A stretch of 64,000 bases of DNA from Glycine soja (GCF_004193775.1 NC_041006.1:20431365-20495364); one strand, 5' to 3'. Numbered from the stretch's first letter, positions 33,831 through 45,439 are shown. Made by a program: numbers and translations. The notes: generated by a model from the sequence alone, not told the origin.

Positions 33831-36478
33831 TTCCCGAGACCTTCCGTTGTTTAATGTCGAGCGTGTCGATATATTATCCGCCTGAATTTGACCTCAGTGT
33901 GAAAAGTTATGACCATTTGAATTTCTCGAAAACTTTCATTGTTCAATTTCGAGCGTCTCGATATGTGATGCGCCTGAATCGGACATACGAGTGAAATCTG
34001 ATGACCATTTCAATTTCTCGAGAGCTTCTATTGTTCAATTTCGAGCGTCTCGATATGTAATGCGCCTGAATCAGACGTCTAAGTGAAAAGTTATGACCAT
34101 TTGAATTGCTCGAGAACTTTCGTTGTTCAATTTCGAGCGTCTCTATATGTGATGCGCCTAAATTAGACATCCGAGTTAAAAGTTATGACCATTTTAAATT
34201 TTTCGAGAGCTTCCGGTTGCCAATTTTGAGCGTCTCGATATATTATGCGCCTGAATCTGACCTCCGTGTGAAAAGTTATGACCATTTGAATTTGTCGAGA
34301 GCTTCTGTTGTTTAATTTCAAGCGTCTCGATATGTGATACATCTGAATCGAACATCCGAGTTAAAAGTTATGGCGATTTGAATATCTCGAGAGCTTCCGG
34401 TATTCAATTTTGAGCGTCTCGACACATAATGCGCTCGAATCGGACATCCGTGTGAAAAGTTAGGACTATTTGAATTTCTCGAGAGCTTCATTGTTCAATT
34501 TCGAGCGTCTCAATATGTAATGCACTTGAATCGGACATCCGAGAGAAAAGTTATGACCATTTGAATTTCTCGAGACCTTCCGTTGTTCAATTTCGAGCGA
34601 CTTAATATATTATGCTCTTGAACCGGACCTCCATGTGAAAAGTTATGACCATTTGAATTTCTCAAGAGCCTTCGTTGTTCAATTTGGAGCGTCTCGATAT
34701 GTGATGCACCTGAATCGGACATCCGAGTGAAAAGTGATGACCATTTGAATTTCCCGAGAGCTTCCGTTGTTCAATTTCGAGCATCTCAATATGTAATGCG
34801 CCTGAATCTGACATTCGAGTTAAAAGTTATGACCTTTCGAATTTCTCGAGAACTTCCGTTGTTCATTTTCGAGCGTCTCATTATATTATGCGCCTGAATC
34901 GGACATCCGAGTTAAAAGTTATGACCATTTGAATTGCTCATGATCTTCCGTTGTTCACTTTCGAGTGTCTCAATATGTGATACGCCTGAATCTGACATCC
35001 GAATTAAAAGTTATGACCTTTCGAATTTCTCGAGAGCTTTCGTGGTTCATTTTCTAGCGTCTCAATATATTATGCGCCTGAATCTGACCTGCGTGTGAAA
35101 AGTTATGAACATTTGAATTTCTCGACAGCTTCATTGTTCAATTTGGAGCGTCTCGATATGTGATGCGCCTGAATCAGACATCTGAGTGAAAAGTTATGAC
35201 CATTTGAATTTCTCAAGAGCTTCCGTTGTCCAATTTCGAGCATCTCGATATGTAATGCGCCTGAATCTGACATCCGAGTTAAAAGTTATGACCTTCTGAA
35301 TTTCTCGAGAGCTTCCGTTGTTCATTTTCGAGCGTCTCGATATATTATGTGCCTGAATCGAACCTCCCTGTGAAAACTTATGACCATTTGAAATTCCTGA
35401 GACCCTCCGTTGTTCAATTTCGAGCGTGTCAATATATTATCCGCCTGAATCGGACTTCCGTGTGAAAAGTTATGACCATTTGAATTCCTCGAGAACTTTT
35501 ATTCTTCAATTTCGAGCATCTTTATATGTCATACGCCTTAATCGGACATCCGAGTTAAAAGTTATGACCATTTGAATTTCTTGAGAGCTTCCGTTGTCCA
35601 ATTTCGAGCGTCTCGATATATTATGCGCCTGAATCTGACCTCCGTGTGAAACGTTATGACCATTTGAATTTCTCGAAAACTTTCATTGTTCAATTTCGAG
35701 CGTCTCGATATGTAATGCGCCTGAATCGGACATTCGAGTGAAAAGTTATGACCATTTGAATTTCTTGAGAGCTTACGTTGTTCAATTTCGAACGTCTCGA
35801 TATGTGATGCGCCTAAATCTTGCATCCGACTGAAAAGTTATGACAATTTGAATTTCTCGAGAGCTTCTGTTGTTCAATTTCGAGCGTCTCGACATATTAT
35901 GCGCCCGAATCGGAGGTCCATTTGAATAGTTAAACCATATGAATTTCTCGAGAGCTTCTGTTGTTCTATTTCGAGCGTCTCGATATGTAATGTGCCTTAA
36001 TCGGACATCCGAGTGAATAGTTATGACCATTTGAATTTCTCGATAGCTTCCGTTGTTCAATTTTGAGCGTCTCGATATGTGATGCGCGTGAATCGTACAT
36101 CTGAGAGAAAAGTTATGGCCATTTGAATTTCTCGAGATCTTTCGTTGGTCAATTACGAGAGTCTCGATATGTGATGCGCCTGAATCAGACATCCGAGTTA
36201 AAAGTTATGACCATTTGAATTTTTCGAGAGCTTCCGTTGCCCAATTGGGACTGTCTCGATATATTATGCGCCTGAATCTGACTTCCGTGTGAAAAGTAAT
36301 GACCATTTGAATTTGTCGAGAGCTTCTGTTGTTTAATTTCAAGCGTCTCGATATGTGATGCGCCCGAATGGGACATCCGAGTCAAAAGTTATGACCATTT
36401 GAATTGCTCGAGAACTTCCGTTGTTGAATTTCAAGCGTCTCTATATGTGATGCACCTGAATCGGAGATCCGACTGAAA

Positions 36479-36483
36479 AGTTA
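36479..36483. repeat. Left target duplication AGTTA of the inverted retroelement
   Basis: AGTTA comes from the satellite word AAAAGTTATGAC. The right copy is at 41106-41110, after which the monomer continues TGACGATTTGAATTTC. Confidence 0.85.
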
Positions 36484-37031
36484 TGATGAGAATCATGAAA
36501 CTGGCCAAATACAGGCTAAAGGCCCAAGTGGAGAAGGACAAAGCCCCCGAGTGGAGAAGGATGAAGGCCCAAGTGGAGAAGGATGAAGGCCTAAGTGGAG
36601 AAGGATGAAAGCCCAGAGGCAGAGACACTATCAAGACAATTAATTGTTGCTGAAGGCCCAAACTAATTTCAAGGCCCAAGTTAAATATGTTTTTAGTTAT
36701 AATTTTTATTTATTGTAATTTTGGCCCAACCTGTTTAGAAGGCCCATGTCTATTTTTATCTTTTTGTTCAGATACACTATAAGTATTGGTTTTTGTTTTG
36801 AATAAAGAAAAATTTTTGGCATTTTCATAAAATTGGGTGAGAGTTTCTCTTCGGGTTCCTTGTTGAACCAATATCAGACTTATCAAGGTAATCCTTGTGG
36901 CGTCTACCTTAACTTATCTTCCTTCACCGGAAGTGGCGTCTACCCTGACTTATCTTCCTTCACCGGAAGTGGCGTCATCTAAACCTTCGTAGCCTGTATC
37001 AAACGATCCGCTCCTACTCAGGTTCACATCA
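36484..37031 (+). mobile_element. LTR F of the composite (548 bp)
   Basis: It starts TGATGAGAATCATGAAACTGG and ends GGTTCACATCA, with TGATG/CATCA ends. The U3 holds four copies of a GTGGAGAAGGAYRAAGGCC unit (R has five), and the U5 holds two copies of a 36-bp GCGTCTACC..CCGGAAGTG unit (R has three). Start and end style and the primer site match CRM-type centromeric chromoviruses as I remember them. Confidence 0.85.
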
Positions 37032-37033
37032 TC

Positions 37034-37045
37034 TGGTATCAGAGC
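37034..37045 (+). promoter_or_regulatory. Primer-binding site F (initiator tRNA-Met)
   Basis: TGGTATCAGAGC, the standard plant initiator tRNA-Met site, two bases after LTR F. Confidence 0.9.
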
Positions 37046-37452
37046 TTCGGCTCTTGATACAGGTTCTATCCTATCCTGTTATTTTTCTTTGTAATTTGTC
37101 CAGGTTCGTGTTTTGTCCTTGTTCTGTTATTTGTTTTCTTGTTTGCGTCTTGTTGTGTTCTTGTTTGTGTCTTTGTTTCGTTCTTGTTCTTGTTCTTGTC
37201 ACGTTCTTGTTCTTGTTCTTGTTTCTTGTGTCTTTCACACTTTGTGTAAAAAAAATTGCAAAAAAATTTGAAAAAAAAAGTGGGTGTTTGATCTTTGAAC
37301 ACGAAATTGAGGCATTTAGAGGTATTTTTTTGGAAAGAAAATCGTGGATCAAATCCCCTATTCTAGATTCTCCTCTGAATTCTGAGCGTTTTGATATATA
37401 GTGGGCCTCAAACGGACAACCGTAGCAAAAGTTATGAGCATTTGAAGCTTAC

Positions 37453-37745
37453 TTGTCATATCTGTTATCTTATCTGCTATCCTATCTATTATCTTATTTG
37501 TTATCATATCTGTTATCCAAATTAAATCTAATTTGTTATCCAAATTTGATCTGTTATCCAAATCAAATCAAATCAAAATTTGTTATCCAAATCAAATCAA
37601 GTCTAATCTGTTATCCAAATCAAATCCAATCTGCTATCGAAATCAAGTCTAATCTGTTATCCAAATCAAATCTAAATCCAAATCAAGTCTAATCTGTTAA
37701 CCAAAATCAAATCAGATTTGTTATCCAAATTAAATCTGCTATAAT
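37453..37745 (+). repeat. AT-rich tandem repeat in leader F (CTGTTATC and ATCCAAATCAAAT words)
   Basis: A run of TCTGTTATCTTATCTGC-like units followed by about ten ATCCAAATCAAATC-like units. The mirror copy is at 39860-40110. The open frames on both strands here arise from the repeat. Confidence 0.85.
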
Positions 37746-37968
37746 TAAACTGTCTTTCCTGTTATATACCTTGTGTGTCTAATTTGATTCATCCAGGAAC
37801 TTAAGAGGGAGTGAGTGGTAAAAGGCAAGAGTAAAAACATCACACAAAAGCCTATATTGAGAGCATCCAACACGAGTGAACTACCATCAAAGAGACAAAC
37901 ACGTGAGTAGAGTGTGGTGAGGTCCTGCATTTTTTTTAATTTACTGCAAAATTCTTTGTTCCTTAATC

Positions 37969-38739
37969 ATGGCAAGAGCTGGTGACAATGGTGGTGTATA
38001 TCATCAACTGGACGAATCTCAGCGCTTATTTCTGGACGCGTGGACTACACAAATGCAACGTTTGTTGAACCGTAACAAAGAAGAGCCCTACAAACGAATA
38101 GCCAAATCTTCCTCGTTTACTCTTAAACCTCTATCCCCTAGAGAAGTGTGTGATGACCAAATCGGAATGAGAGAAAAGAGAGAACAAGAGAAAGAAAATA
38201 GTGAGGCACCACAAAGGAATATGAAAAAGAAGAGTGATACACCCGAGGAAAAGAGTGATACACATAAGAGAGAGAGTGATACACATGAGAGAAAATTTAA
38301 TTATTTTGCAGAGGCGAGTGAAGTGAGGAAAGTGTTACCTGCTCATGAACCACTCAATCTACAGTATTGCAAAGACAGTAAAATTTCTACTGATAATTCT
38401 AATGAGTTTACTATTTCTATTTCTCCTAGTGTTCAACCCTTATTGCAGGAATTTAAAAATGTCTTTCCTAAGGAGATTCCTCATGGACTGCCACCTTCAA
38501 GAGGCATAGAACATCAAGTTGATCTCCTCCCTGGAGCTTCATTGCCTAATAGGCCAACTTACAAAAGCAATCCCCAAGAGATTCAACGTAAGGATGTGCA
38601 TGCCAAAGTTGAGTATGTGAAAAGATTGTATGACCAAGTGAAGGTGCAAATTGCAAAGAAGAATGAAAGCTATGCCAAGCAAGCCAACAAGAAAAGGAAG
38701 GAAGTGGTACTTGAACCCGGTGATGATCCTTCAAATTAG
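37969..38739 (+). pseudogene. CDS fragment F: chromovirus gag/pol deletion product
   Basis: 256 codons from ATG 37969. The N-terminus (MARAGDNGGVYHQLDESQRL) resembles a chromovirus gag start. A Lys/Glu-rich spacer with repeated KSDTxEx words follows, then a lead-in to reverse transcriptase (FKNVFPKEIPHGLPPSRGIE, residues about 162-182). There it jumps, after RPTYKSNPQE, straight to KVEYVKRLYDQVKVQIAKKN, which belongs near the C-terminal end of integrase. Gag core, RT core, RNase H and integrase core are gone. The final codons and stop (38737) come from the joined U3 of the opposite copy. It is open but cannot make enzymes; mobility would need an intact relative. Confidence 0.75.
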
Positions 38740-38940
38740 TTTGGGCCTTCAGCAACAATTAATTGTCTTGATAGTGTCTCTGCCTCTGGGCCTTCATCTT
38801 TCTCCACTTAGGCCTTCATCCTTCTCCACTTGGGCCTTCATCCTTCTCCACTCGGGGGCTTTGTCCTTCTCCACTTGGGCCTTCGTCCTTCTCCACTTGG
38901 GCCTTTAGACTGTATTTGGCCAGTTTCATGATTCTCATCA
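38733..38940 (-). mobile_element. Partial 3' LTR (U3 only) of copy R
   Basis: Reading on the minus strand from 38940 it starts TGATGAGAATCATGAAACTG, directly after a polypurine tract, with five GTGGAGAAGG units as in LTR R. It stops near CCCAAACTAATTT, where the sequence passes into the inverted copy F. R and U5 are missing. Confidence 0.85.
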
Positions 38941-39625
38941 TTCCCTCCTTCTTGGAAAACATTTGTCCTCAAATGTCCAAGATTATCACCGGGTTCAAGT
39001 ACCACTTCCTTCCTTTTCTTGCGGGCTTGCTTGGCATAGCTTTCATTCTTCTTTGCAATTTGCACCTTCACTTGGTCATACAATCTTTTCACATACTCAA
39101 CTTTGACCTGTGCATCCTTATGCTGAGTCTCTTGGGGCTTGCTGTTGTAAGTTGGCTTGTTAGGCAATGAAGCTTCTAGAAGGAGATCAACTTGATGTTC
39201 TATGCTTCTTGAAGGTGGCAGTCCATGAGGAATCTCCTTGGAAAAGACATCTTTAAATTCCTGCAATAAGGGTTGAACACTAGGAGAAACATAAATAGTT
39301 AACTGATTAGAATTATCACTCTCTCTCTTTTGTGTATCACTCTTTTCCTCGGGTGTATCACTCTTCTTTTTCATATTCCTTTGTGGAGCCTCACTATTTT
39401 CTTTCGCTTGTTCTCTCTTTTCTCTCATTCTGATTTGGTCATCACACACTTCTCTAGGGGATAGAGGTTTAAGATAAACGAGGAAGATTTGACTATTCGT
39501 CTGTAGGGCTCTTCTTTGTTACGATTCAACAAACGTTGCATTTGTGTAGTCCACGCGTCCAGAAATAAGCGCTGAGATTCGTCCAGTTGATGATATACAC
39601 CACCATTGTCACCAGCTCTTGCCAT
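38838..39625 (-). pseudogene. CDS fragment R: chromovirus gag/pol deletion product
   Basis: Homologous to fragment F, on the opposite strand. It starts at ATG 39625 with the same MARAGDNGGVYHQLDESQRL but is frameshifted near 39470 and continues in another frame to 38838. It lacks about 37 residues present in F (between a KRESD word and NSN, around 39310). It jumps from the RT lead-in to the integrase tail at the same place as F, so that deletion is older than the composite. Unlike F it keeps the polyprotein end (LRTNVFQEGGNDENHE) and runs on into the U3 of the 3' LTR, as CRM-type polyproteins are known to do. Confidence 0.75.
38941..38955 (-). promoter_or_regulatory. Polypurine tract of copy R
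   Basis: On the minus strand CCAAGAAGGAGGGAA directly precedes the partial 3' LTR. Copy F has lost the corresponding segment at the central junction. Confidence 0.75.
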
Positions 39626-39859
39626 GATTAAGGAACAAAGAATTTTGCAGTAAATTAAAAAAAAATTAAGGACCTCACCACACTCTACTCACTTGTTTCT
39701 CTCTTTGATGGTAGTTCACTCGTGTTTGATGCTCTCAATATTGGCTTTTGTGTGATGTTTTCACTCTTGCCTTTTACCACTCACTCCTTCTTAAGTTCCT
39801 GGATGAATCAAATTAGACACACAAGGTATATAACAGGAAAGACAGTTTAGTTATCGCAG

Positions 39860-40110
39860 ACTGTGTAGCAGATTTAATTTGGATAACAAATCAGATTTGA
39901 TTTTGGTTAACAGATTAGACTTGATTTGGATTTAGATTTGATTTGGATAACAGATTAGACTTGATTTGATTTGGATAAAAAATTTTGATTTGATTTGATT
40001 TGGATAACAGATAAGATTTGGATAACAAATTAGATTTAATTTGGATAACAAATATGATAACAAATAAGATAATAGATATGATAGTAGATAAGATAACAGA
40101 TATGACAAGT
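39860..40110 (-). repeat. AT-rich tandem repeat in leader R
   Basis: GATTTGATTTGGATAAC-like units followed by GATAACAGATATGA-like units, the inverted counterpart of 37453-37745. Confidence 0.85.
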
Positions 40111-40500
40111 AAACTTCAAATGCTCATAACTTTTGTTACGGTTGTCCGTTTGAGGCCCACTATATATCAAAACGCTCAGAATTCATAAGAGAATCCAGAT
40201 AAGGGGATTTGCTCCACGATTTTCTTTCCAAAAAAAACACCTCTAAATGCCTCAATTTCGTGTTCAAAGATCAAACGCCCACTTTTTTTTCAAAATTTCT
40301 GCAACCTTTTTTTTTTTACACAAAGTGTGAAAGACACAAGAAACAAGAACAAGAACGCAAATAACAGAACAAAAGACGCAAACAAGAACGAAACAAGATG
40401 TAAACAAAAACTCAAATAACAAAACAAGGACAAAACACGAACCTAGACAAATTACAAAGAAAAATAATAGGATAGGATAGAACCTGTATCAAGAGCCGAA

Positions 40501-40512
40501 GCTATGATACCA
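40501..40512 (-). promoter_or_regulatory. Primer-binding site R (one mismatch)
   Basis: The minus strand reads TGGTATCATAGC, against TGGTATCAGAGC in copy F; one base change in the initiator tRNA-Met site. Confidence 0.85.
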
Positions 40513-40514
40513 GA

Positions 40515-41105
40515 TGATGCGAACCTGAGTAGGAGCGGATTGTTTGATACAGGCTACGAAGGTTTGGATGACGCCACTTCCGGTGAAGGAAGATAAGTCA
40601 GGGTAGACGCAACTTCCGATGAAGGAAGATAAGTCTGGGTAGACGCCACTTCCGGTGAAGGAAGATAAGTCAAGGTAGACGCCACAAGGATTACCTTGAT
40701 AAGTCTGATGATATTGGTTCAACAAGGAACCCGAAGAGAAACTCTCACCCAATTTTATGAAAATGCCAAAAGTTTTTCTTTATTCAAAACAAAAACCAAT
40801 ACTTATAGTGTATCTGAACAAAAAGATAAAAATAGACATGGGCCTTCTAAACAGGTTGGGCCAAAATTACAATAAATAAAAATTATAACTAAAAACATAT
40901 TTAACTTGGGCCTTCAGCAACAATTAATTGTCTTGATAGTGTCTCTACCTCTGGGCCATCATCCTTCTCCACTTAGGCCTTCATCCTTCTCCACTTGGGC
41001 CTTCATCCTTCTCCACTCGGGGGTTTTGTCCTTCTCCACTTAGGCCTTCGTCCTTCTCCACTTGGGCCTTTAGCCTGTATTTGGCCAGTTTCATGATTCT
41101 CATCA
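40515..41105 (-). mobile_element. LTR R of the composite (591 bp)
   Basis: On the minus strand it starts TGATGAGAATCATGAAACTG at 41105 and ends GGTTCGCATCA at 40515. It is longer than LTR F mainly because of extra U3 and U5 repeat units. The outer end abuts AGTTA at 41106-41110. Confidence 0.85.
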
Positions 41106-43426
41106 AGTTATGACGATTTGAATTTCTCGAGAGCTTCCGTTGTTTAATTTTGAGCGTCTCAATATGTGATGCGCCTGAATCGGACATCCGAGTCAAAAGT
41201 TCTGACCATTTGAATTTCTCGAGAGCTTCTGTTTTTCAATTTGTAGCGTCACGATATGTGATGCGTCTGAATCGGACATCCGAGTTAAAAGTTATGACCA
41301 TTTGAATTTCTCGAGAGCTTCCGTTGTTCAATTTCGAGCGTCTTGATATATTATGCTCTTGAACTGGACCTCCGTGTGAAAAGTTATGACCATTTGAATT
41401 TCTCGAGAGCTTTCGTTGTTCAATTTCTAGCGTCTCGATATGTGATGCGCCTGAATCGGACATCCGAGTTAAAAGTTATGGCCATTTGAATTTCTCGAGA
41501 GCTTCCGTTGTTCAATTTCGAGCGTCTGGATATGTCATGCTCCTGAATCGGACATCTGAGTTAAAAGTTATGACCATTTGAATTTTAAGACAACTTCTGT
41601 TGTTCAATTTCGTCCGTCTCGATATATTACGTGCCTGAATCTAACCTCCGTGTGAAAAGTGATGGCCATTTGAATTTCTCGAGAGCTTCAGTTATTCAAT
41701 TTCGTGCGTCTCGACATATTATATGCCCGAATCGGACAACCGAGCGAAAAGTTATGACAATTTGAATTTCTCGAGAGCTTTTCTTGTTCAATTTCGAGCG
41801 TGTCGATATGTGATGCGCCTGAATTGGACCTCCGAGTCAAAAGTTCTAACCATCTTAATTTCTTGAGAGCTACCGTTGTTCAATTTTGGGTGTCTTGATA
41901 TGTGTTGCGCCTGAATCGGGCATTCGAGTGAAAAGATATGACCATTTGAATTGCTCGAGAGCTTCCGTTGTTCAATTTCTAGCGTCTTGATTCGTGATGC
42001 GCCTGAATAGGACATCTGAGTGAAAAGTTATGACCATTCGAATTTCAAGACAGCTTTCGTTGTTCAATTTCTTCTGTGTCGATATATTACACGACTGAAT
42101 CTGACCTCCATGTGAAAAGTGATGGCCACTTGAATTTCTCGAGAGCTTTCCAATTTCGAGCGTCTCGACATATTATACGCCCGAATCAGACAACCGAGTG
42201 AAAAGTTATGACAATTTGAATTTCTCGAGAGCTTCCATTGTTCAATTTCGAGCGTGTCAATATGTGATGCGCCTGAATCGGACCTCTGAGTCAAAAGTTC
42301 TGACCATTTGAATTTCTCGAGAGCTACCGTTGTTCCATTTTGGGCGTCTTGATATGTGATGCGCCTGAATCGGACATTAGAGTGAAAAGTTATGACCATT
42401 TAAATTTCTCGAGAGCTTCCGTTGTTCAATTTCGAGCGTCTCGACATATTATGCGCCCGAATTGGACGTCCATTTGAATAGTTAAGACAATATGAATTTC
42501 TCGAGAGCTTCCGTTGTTGAATTTTGAGCGTCTAGATATGAGATGCGCCTGAATCGGACATCCGAGTAATAAGTTATGACCATTTGAATTTCTTGAGAGC
42601 TTCAGTTGTTCAATTTCGTGCGTCTCGATATGTGATACGCCCGAATCGGACAACCGAGTGAAAAGTTATGACAATTTAAATTTCTCGAGAGCTTCGTTTG
42701 TTCAATTTCTAACCACTCGATTTGTGATGCGCCTGAATCGGAAATCCGAGTAAAACGTTATGACCATTTGAATTTCTCGAGAGCTACCATTGTTTAATTT
42801 TGGGCGTCTTGATATGTGATGCGCCTGAATCGGACATTCGAGTGAAAAGTTATGACAATTTGAATTTCTCGAAAGCTTCCGTTGTTCAATTTCTAGCGTC
42901 TCTATCTGTGATACGCCCGAATCGGACAACCGAGTGAAAAGTTATGACAATTTGAATTTCTAGAGAGCTTCGTTTGTTCAATTTCTAGCCTCTCGATTTA
43001 TGATGCGCCTGAATCGGAAATCCGAGTCAAACTTTACGACCATTTGAATTTCTCGAGAGCTACCATTGTTCAATTTTGGGCGTCTTGATATGTGATGCGC
43101 CCGAATCGGACATTCGAAAGAAAAGTTATGATAATTTGAATTTCTCGAGAGCTTCCGTTGTTCAATTTCTAGCGTCTCGATTTGTGATGCGCCTGAATCG
43201 GAAATCTGAGTCAAACTTTACGACCATTTGAATTTCTCGAGAGCTACCATTGTTCAATTTTGGGCGTCTTGATATGTGATACGCCCGAATCGGACATTCG
43301 AAAGAAAATTTATGACAATTTGAATTTCTCGAGAGCTTCCGTTGTTCAATTTCTAGCGTCTCGATTTGTGATGCGCCTGAATCTGAAATCCGAGTTAAAA
43401 GTTATGACCATTTGAATTTCTTGAGA

Positions 43427-44910
43427 GCTTCTGGTTTTCAATTTCTAGTGTCACGATATGTGATGCGTCTGAATCGGACATCCGAGTTAAAAGTTATGAC
43501 CATTTGAATTTCTCGAGAGCTTCCGTTGTTCAATTTCGAGCGTCTTGACATATTATGCTCTTGAGTTGGACCTCCGTGTGAAAAGTTATGACCATTTGAA
43601 TTTCTCGAGAGCTTCCGTTGTTCAATTTCTAGCGTCTCGATATGTGATGCGCCTGAATCGGACATCCGAGTTAAAAGTTATGGCCATTTGAATTTGTCGA
43701 GAGCTTCCGTTGTTCAATTTCGAGCGTGTCGATATGTGATGCGCCTGAATCGGACCTCCGAGTCCAAAGTTCTGACCATTTGAATTTCTCGAGAGCTAGC
43801 GTTGTTCCATTTTGGGCGTCTTGATATGTGATGCGCCTGAATCGGACATTAGAGTGAAAAGTTATGACCATTTAAATTTCTCGAGAGCTTCCGTTGTTCA
43901 ATTTCGAGCGTCTCGACATATTATGCGCCCGAATCGGACATCCATTTGAATAGTTAAGACCCAATGAATTTCTCGAGAGCTTCCGTTGTTGAATTTTGAG
44001 CGTCTAGATATGTGATGCGCCTGAATCGGACATCCGAGTAATAAGTTATGACCATTTGAATTTCTCGAGAGCTTCCGTTGTTCAATTTCTAGCGTCTCGA
44101 TTTGTGATGCGCCTGAATCGGAAATCCGAGTTAAAAGTTATTACCATTTGAATTTCTCGAGAGCTTCTGGTTTTCAATTTCTAGCGTCACGATATGTGAT
44201 GCGTCTTAATCGGACATCCGAGTTAAAAGTTATGACCATTTGAATTTCTCGAGAGCTTCCGTTGTTCAATTTCGAGCGTCTTGATATATTATGCTCCTGA
44301 GCTGGACCTCCGTGTGAAAAGTTATGACCATTTGAATTTCTCGAGAGCTTCTGTTGTTCAATTTCTAGCGTCTCGATATGTGATGCGCCTGAATCGGACA
44401 TCCGAGTTAAAAGTTATGGCCATTTGAATTTTTCGAGAGCTTCCGTTTTTCAATTTTGAGCGTGTCGATATGTGATGCGCCTGAATCGGACCTCCGAGTC
44501 AAAAGTTCTGACCATTTGAATTTCTCGAGAGCTAGCGTTGTTCCATTTTGGGCGTCTTGATATGTGATGCGCCTGAATCGGACATTAGAGTGAAAAGTTA
44601 TGACCATTTAAATTTCTCGAGAGCTTCCGTTGTTCAATTTCGAGCGTCTCGACATATTATGCGCCCGAATCGGACGTCCATTTGAATAGTTAAGACCAAA
44701 TAAATTTCTCGAGAGCTTCCGTTGTTGAATTTTGAGCGTCTAGATATGTGATGCGCCTGAATCGGAAATCCGAGTTAAAAGTTATGACCATTTGAATTTC
44801 TCGAGAGCTTCTGTTTTTCAATTTCTAGCGTCACGATATGTGATGCGTCTGAATCGGACATCCGAGTTAAAAGTTATGACCATTTGAATAGATAAGACCA
44901 AATGAATTTC
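43427..44910. repeat. 736-bp (8-monomer) tandem duplication in the satellite
   Basis: The block from GTCACGATATGTGATGCGTC at 43447 recurs at 44183 and, at 645-bp spacing, at 44828. The monomer order between them is the same, including CGTCCATTTGAATAGTTAAG and GCTAGCGTTGTTCCATT variants. Confidence 0.75.
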
Positions 44911-45439
44911 TCGAGAGATTCCGTTGTTCAATTTCGAGCGTCTGAATATGTGATCCGCCTGAATCGGACATCTGAGTTAAAAGTTATGACCATTTGAATT
45001 TCAAGACAACTTCCATTGTTCAATTTCGTCCGTGTCGATATATTACGCGCCTGAATCTAACCTCCGTGTGAAAAGTGATGGCCATTTGAATTTCTCGAGA
45101 GGTTCAGTTATTCAATTTCGTGCGTCTCGACATATTATACGCCCGAATCGGACAACCGAGCGAAAAGTTATGACAATTTGAATTTCTCGAGAGCTTTTCT
45201 TGTTCAATTTCGAGCGTGTCGATATGTGATGCGCCTGAATCGGACCTCCGAGTCAAAAGTTCTGACCATTTGAATTTCTCGAGAGCTACCGTTGTTCAAT
45301 TTTGGGCGTCTTTATATGTGATGCGCCTAAATCGGACATTCGAGTGAAAAGTTATGACCATTTAAATTTCTTGAGAGCTTCCGTTGCTCAATTTCGAGCA
45401 TCTCGACATATTATGCGCCCGAATTGGACATCCATTTGA

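Larger units (their letters stand above)
29226..36483. repeat. CentGm-like centromeric satellite, left arm (about 79 monomers)
   Basis: Tandem 92-bp monomers. The order of landmarks is AAAAGTTATGACCATTTGAA, TTTCTCGAGAGCTTCCGTTG, TTCAATTTCGAGCGTCTCGA, TAT(G/A)TGATGCGCCTGAATC and GGACATCCGAG. Monomers differ from one another at many sites. This arm is rich in variants ending CCCTGTGAAAAG and TATCCGCC, recurring at 29575, 30951, 32055, 33761/33797 and 35359. I identify the family from memory as soybean CentGm-1 (92 bp). The start is the junction with the truncated ORF, and the end is the AGTTA duplication of the retroelement insertion. Confidence 0.9.
36484..41105. mobile_element. Inverted composite of two CRM-like chromovirus derivatives
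   Basis: A 4622-bp insertion in the satellite. From the left: LTR F (plus strand), primer site, AT repeat, CDS fragment F, then a junction near 38732. Then, on the minus strand, a partial U3 (38733-38940), polypurine tract, CDS fragment R, AT repeat, primer site and LTR R. Both outer ends are the U3 terminus TGATGAGAATCATG. A normal element would have one U3 and one U5 end. AGTTA flanks the whole unit. The arms pair over about 2.1-2.2 kb around a spacer of about 250 bp. They are not identical: LTR repeat numbers differ, and R lacks about 110 bp of coding sequence and has a frameshift. Confidence 0.85.

Noticed and set aside
36431..36679. Minus-strand frame with repeated PLRPSSFSTWAFILLHSG words (also at 38651-38908)
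   Set aside because: It is the U3 GTGGAGAAGG tandem repeat read in another frame.
37066..37352. Lys/Asn/Thr-rich minus-strand frames
   Set aside because: Low-complexity reading of CTTGTTCTTGTT-type sequence in the leader of copy F; not coding.
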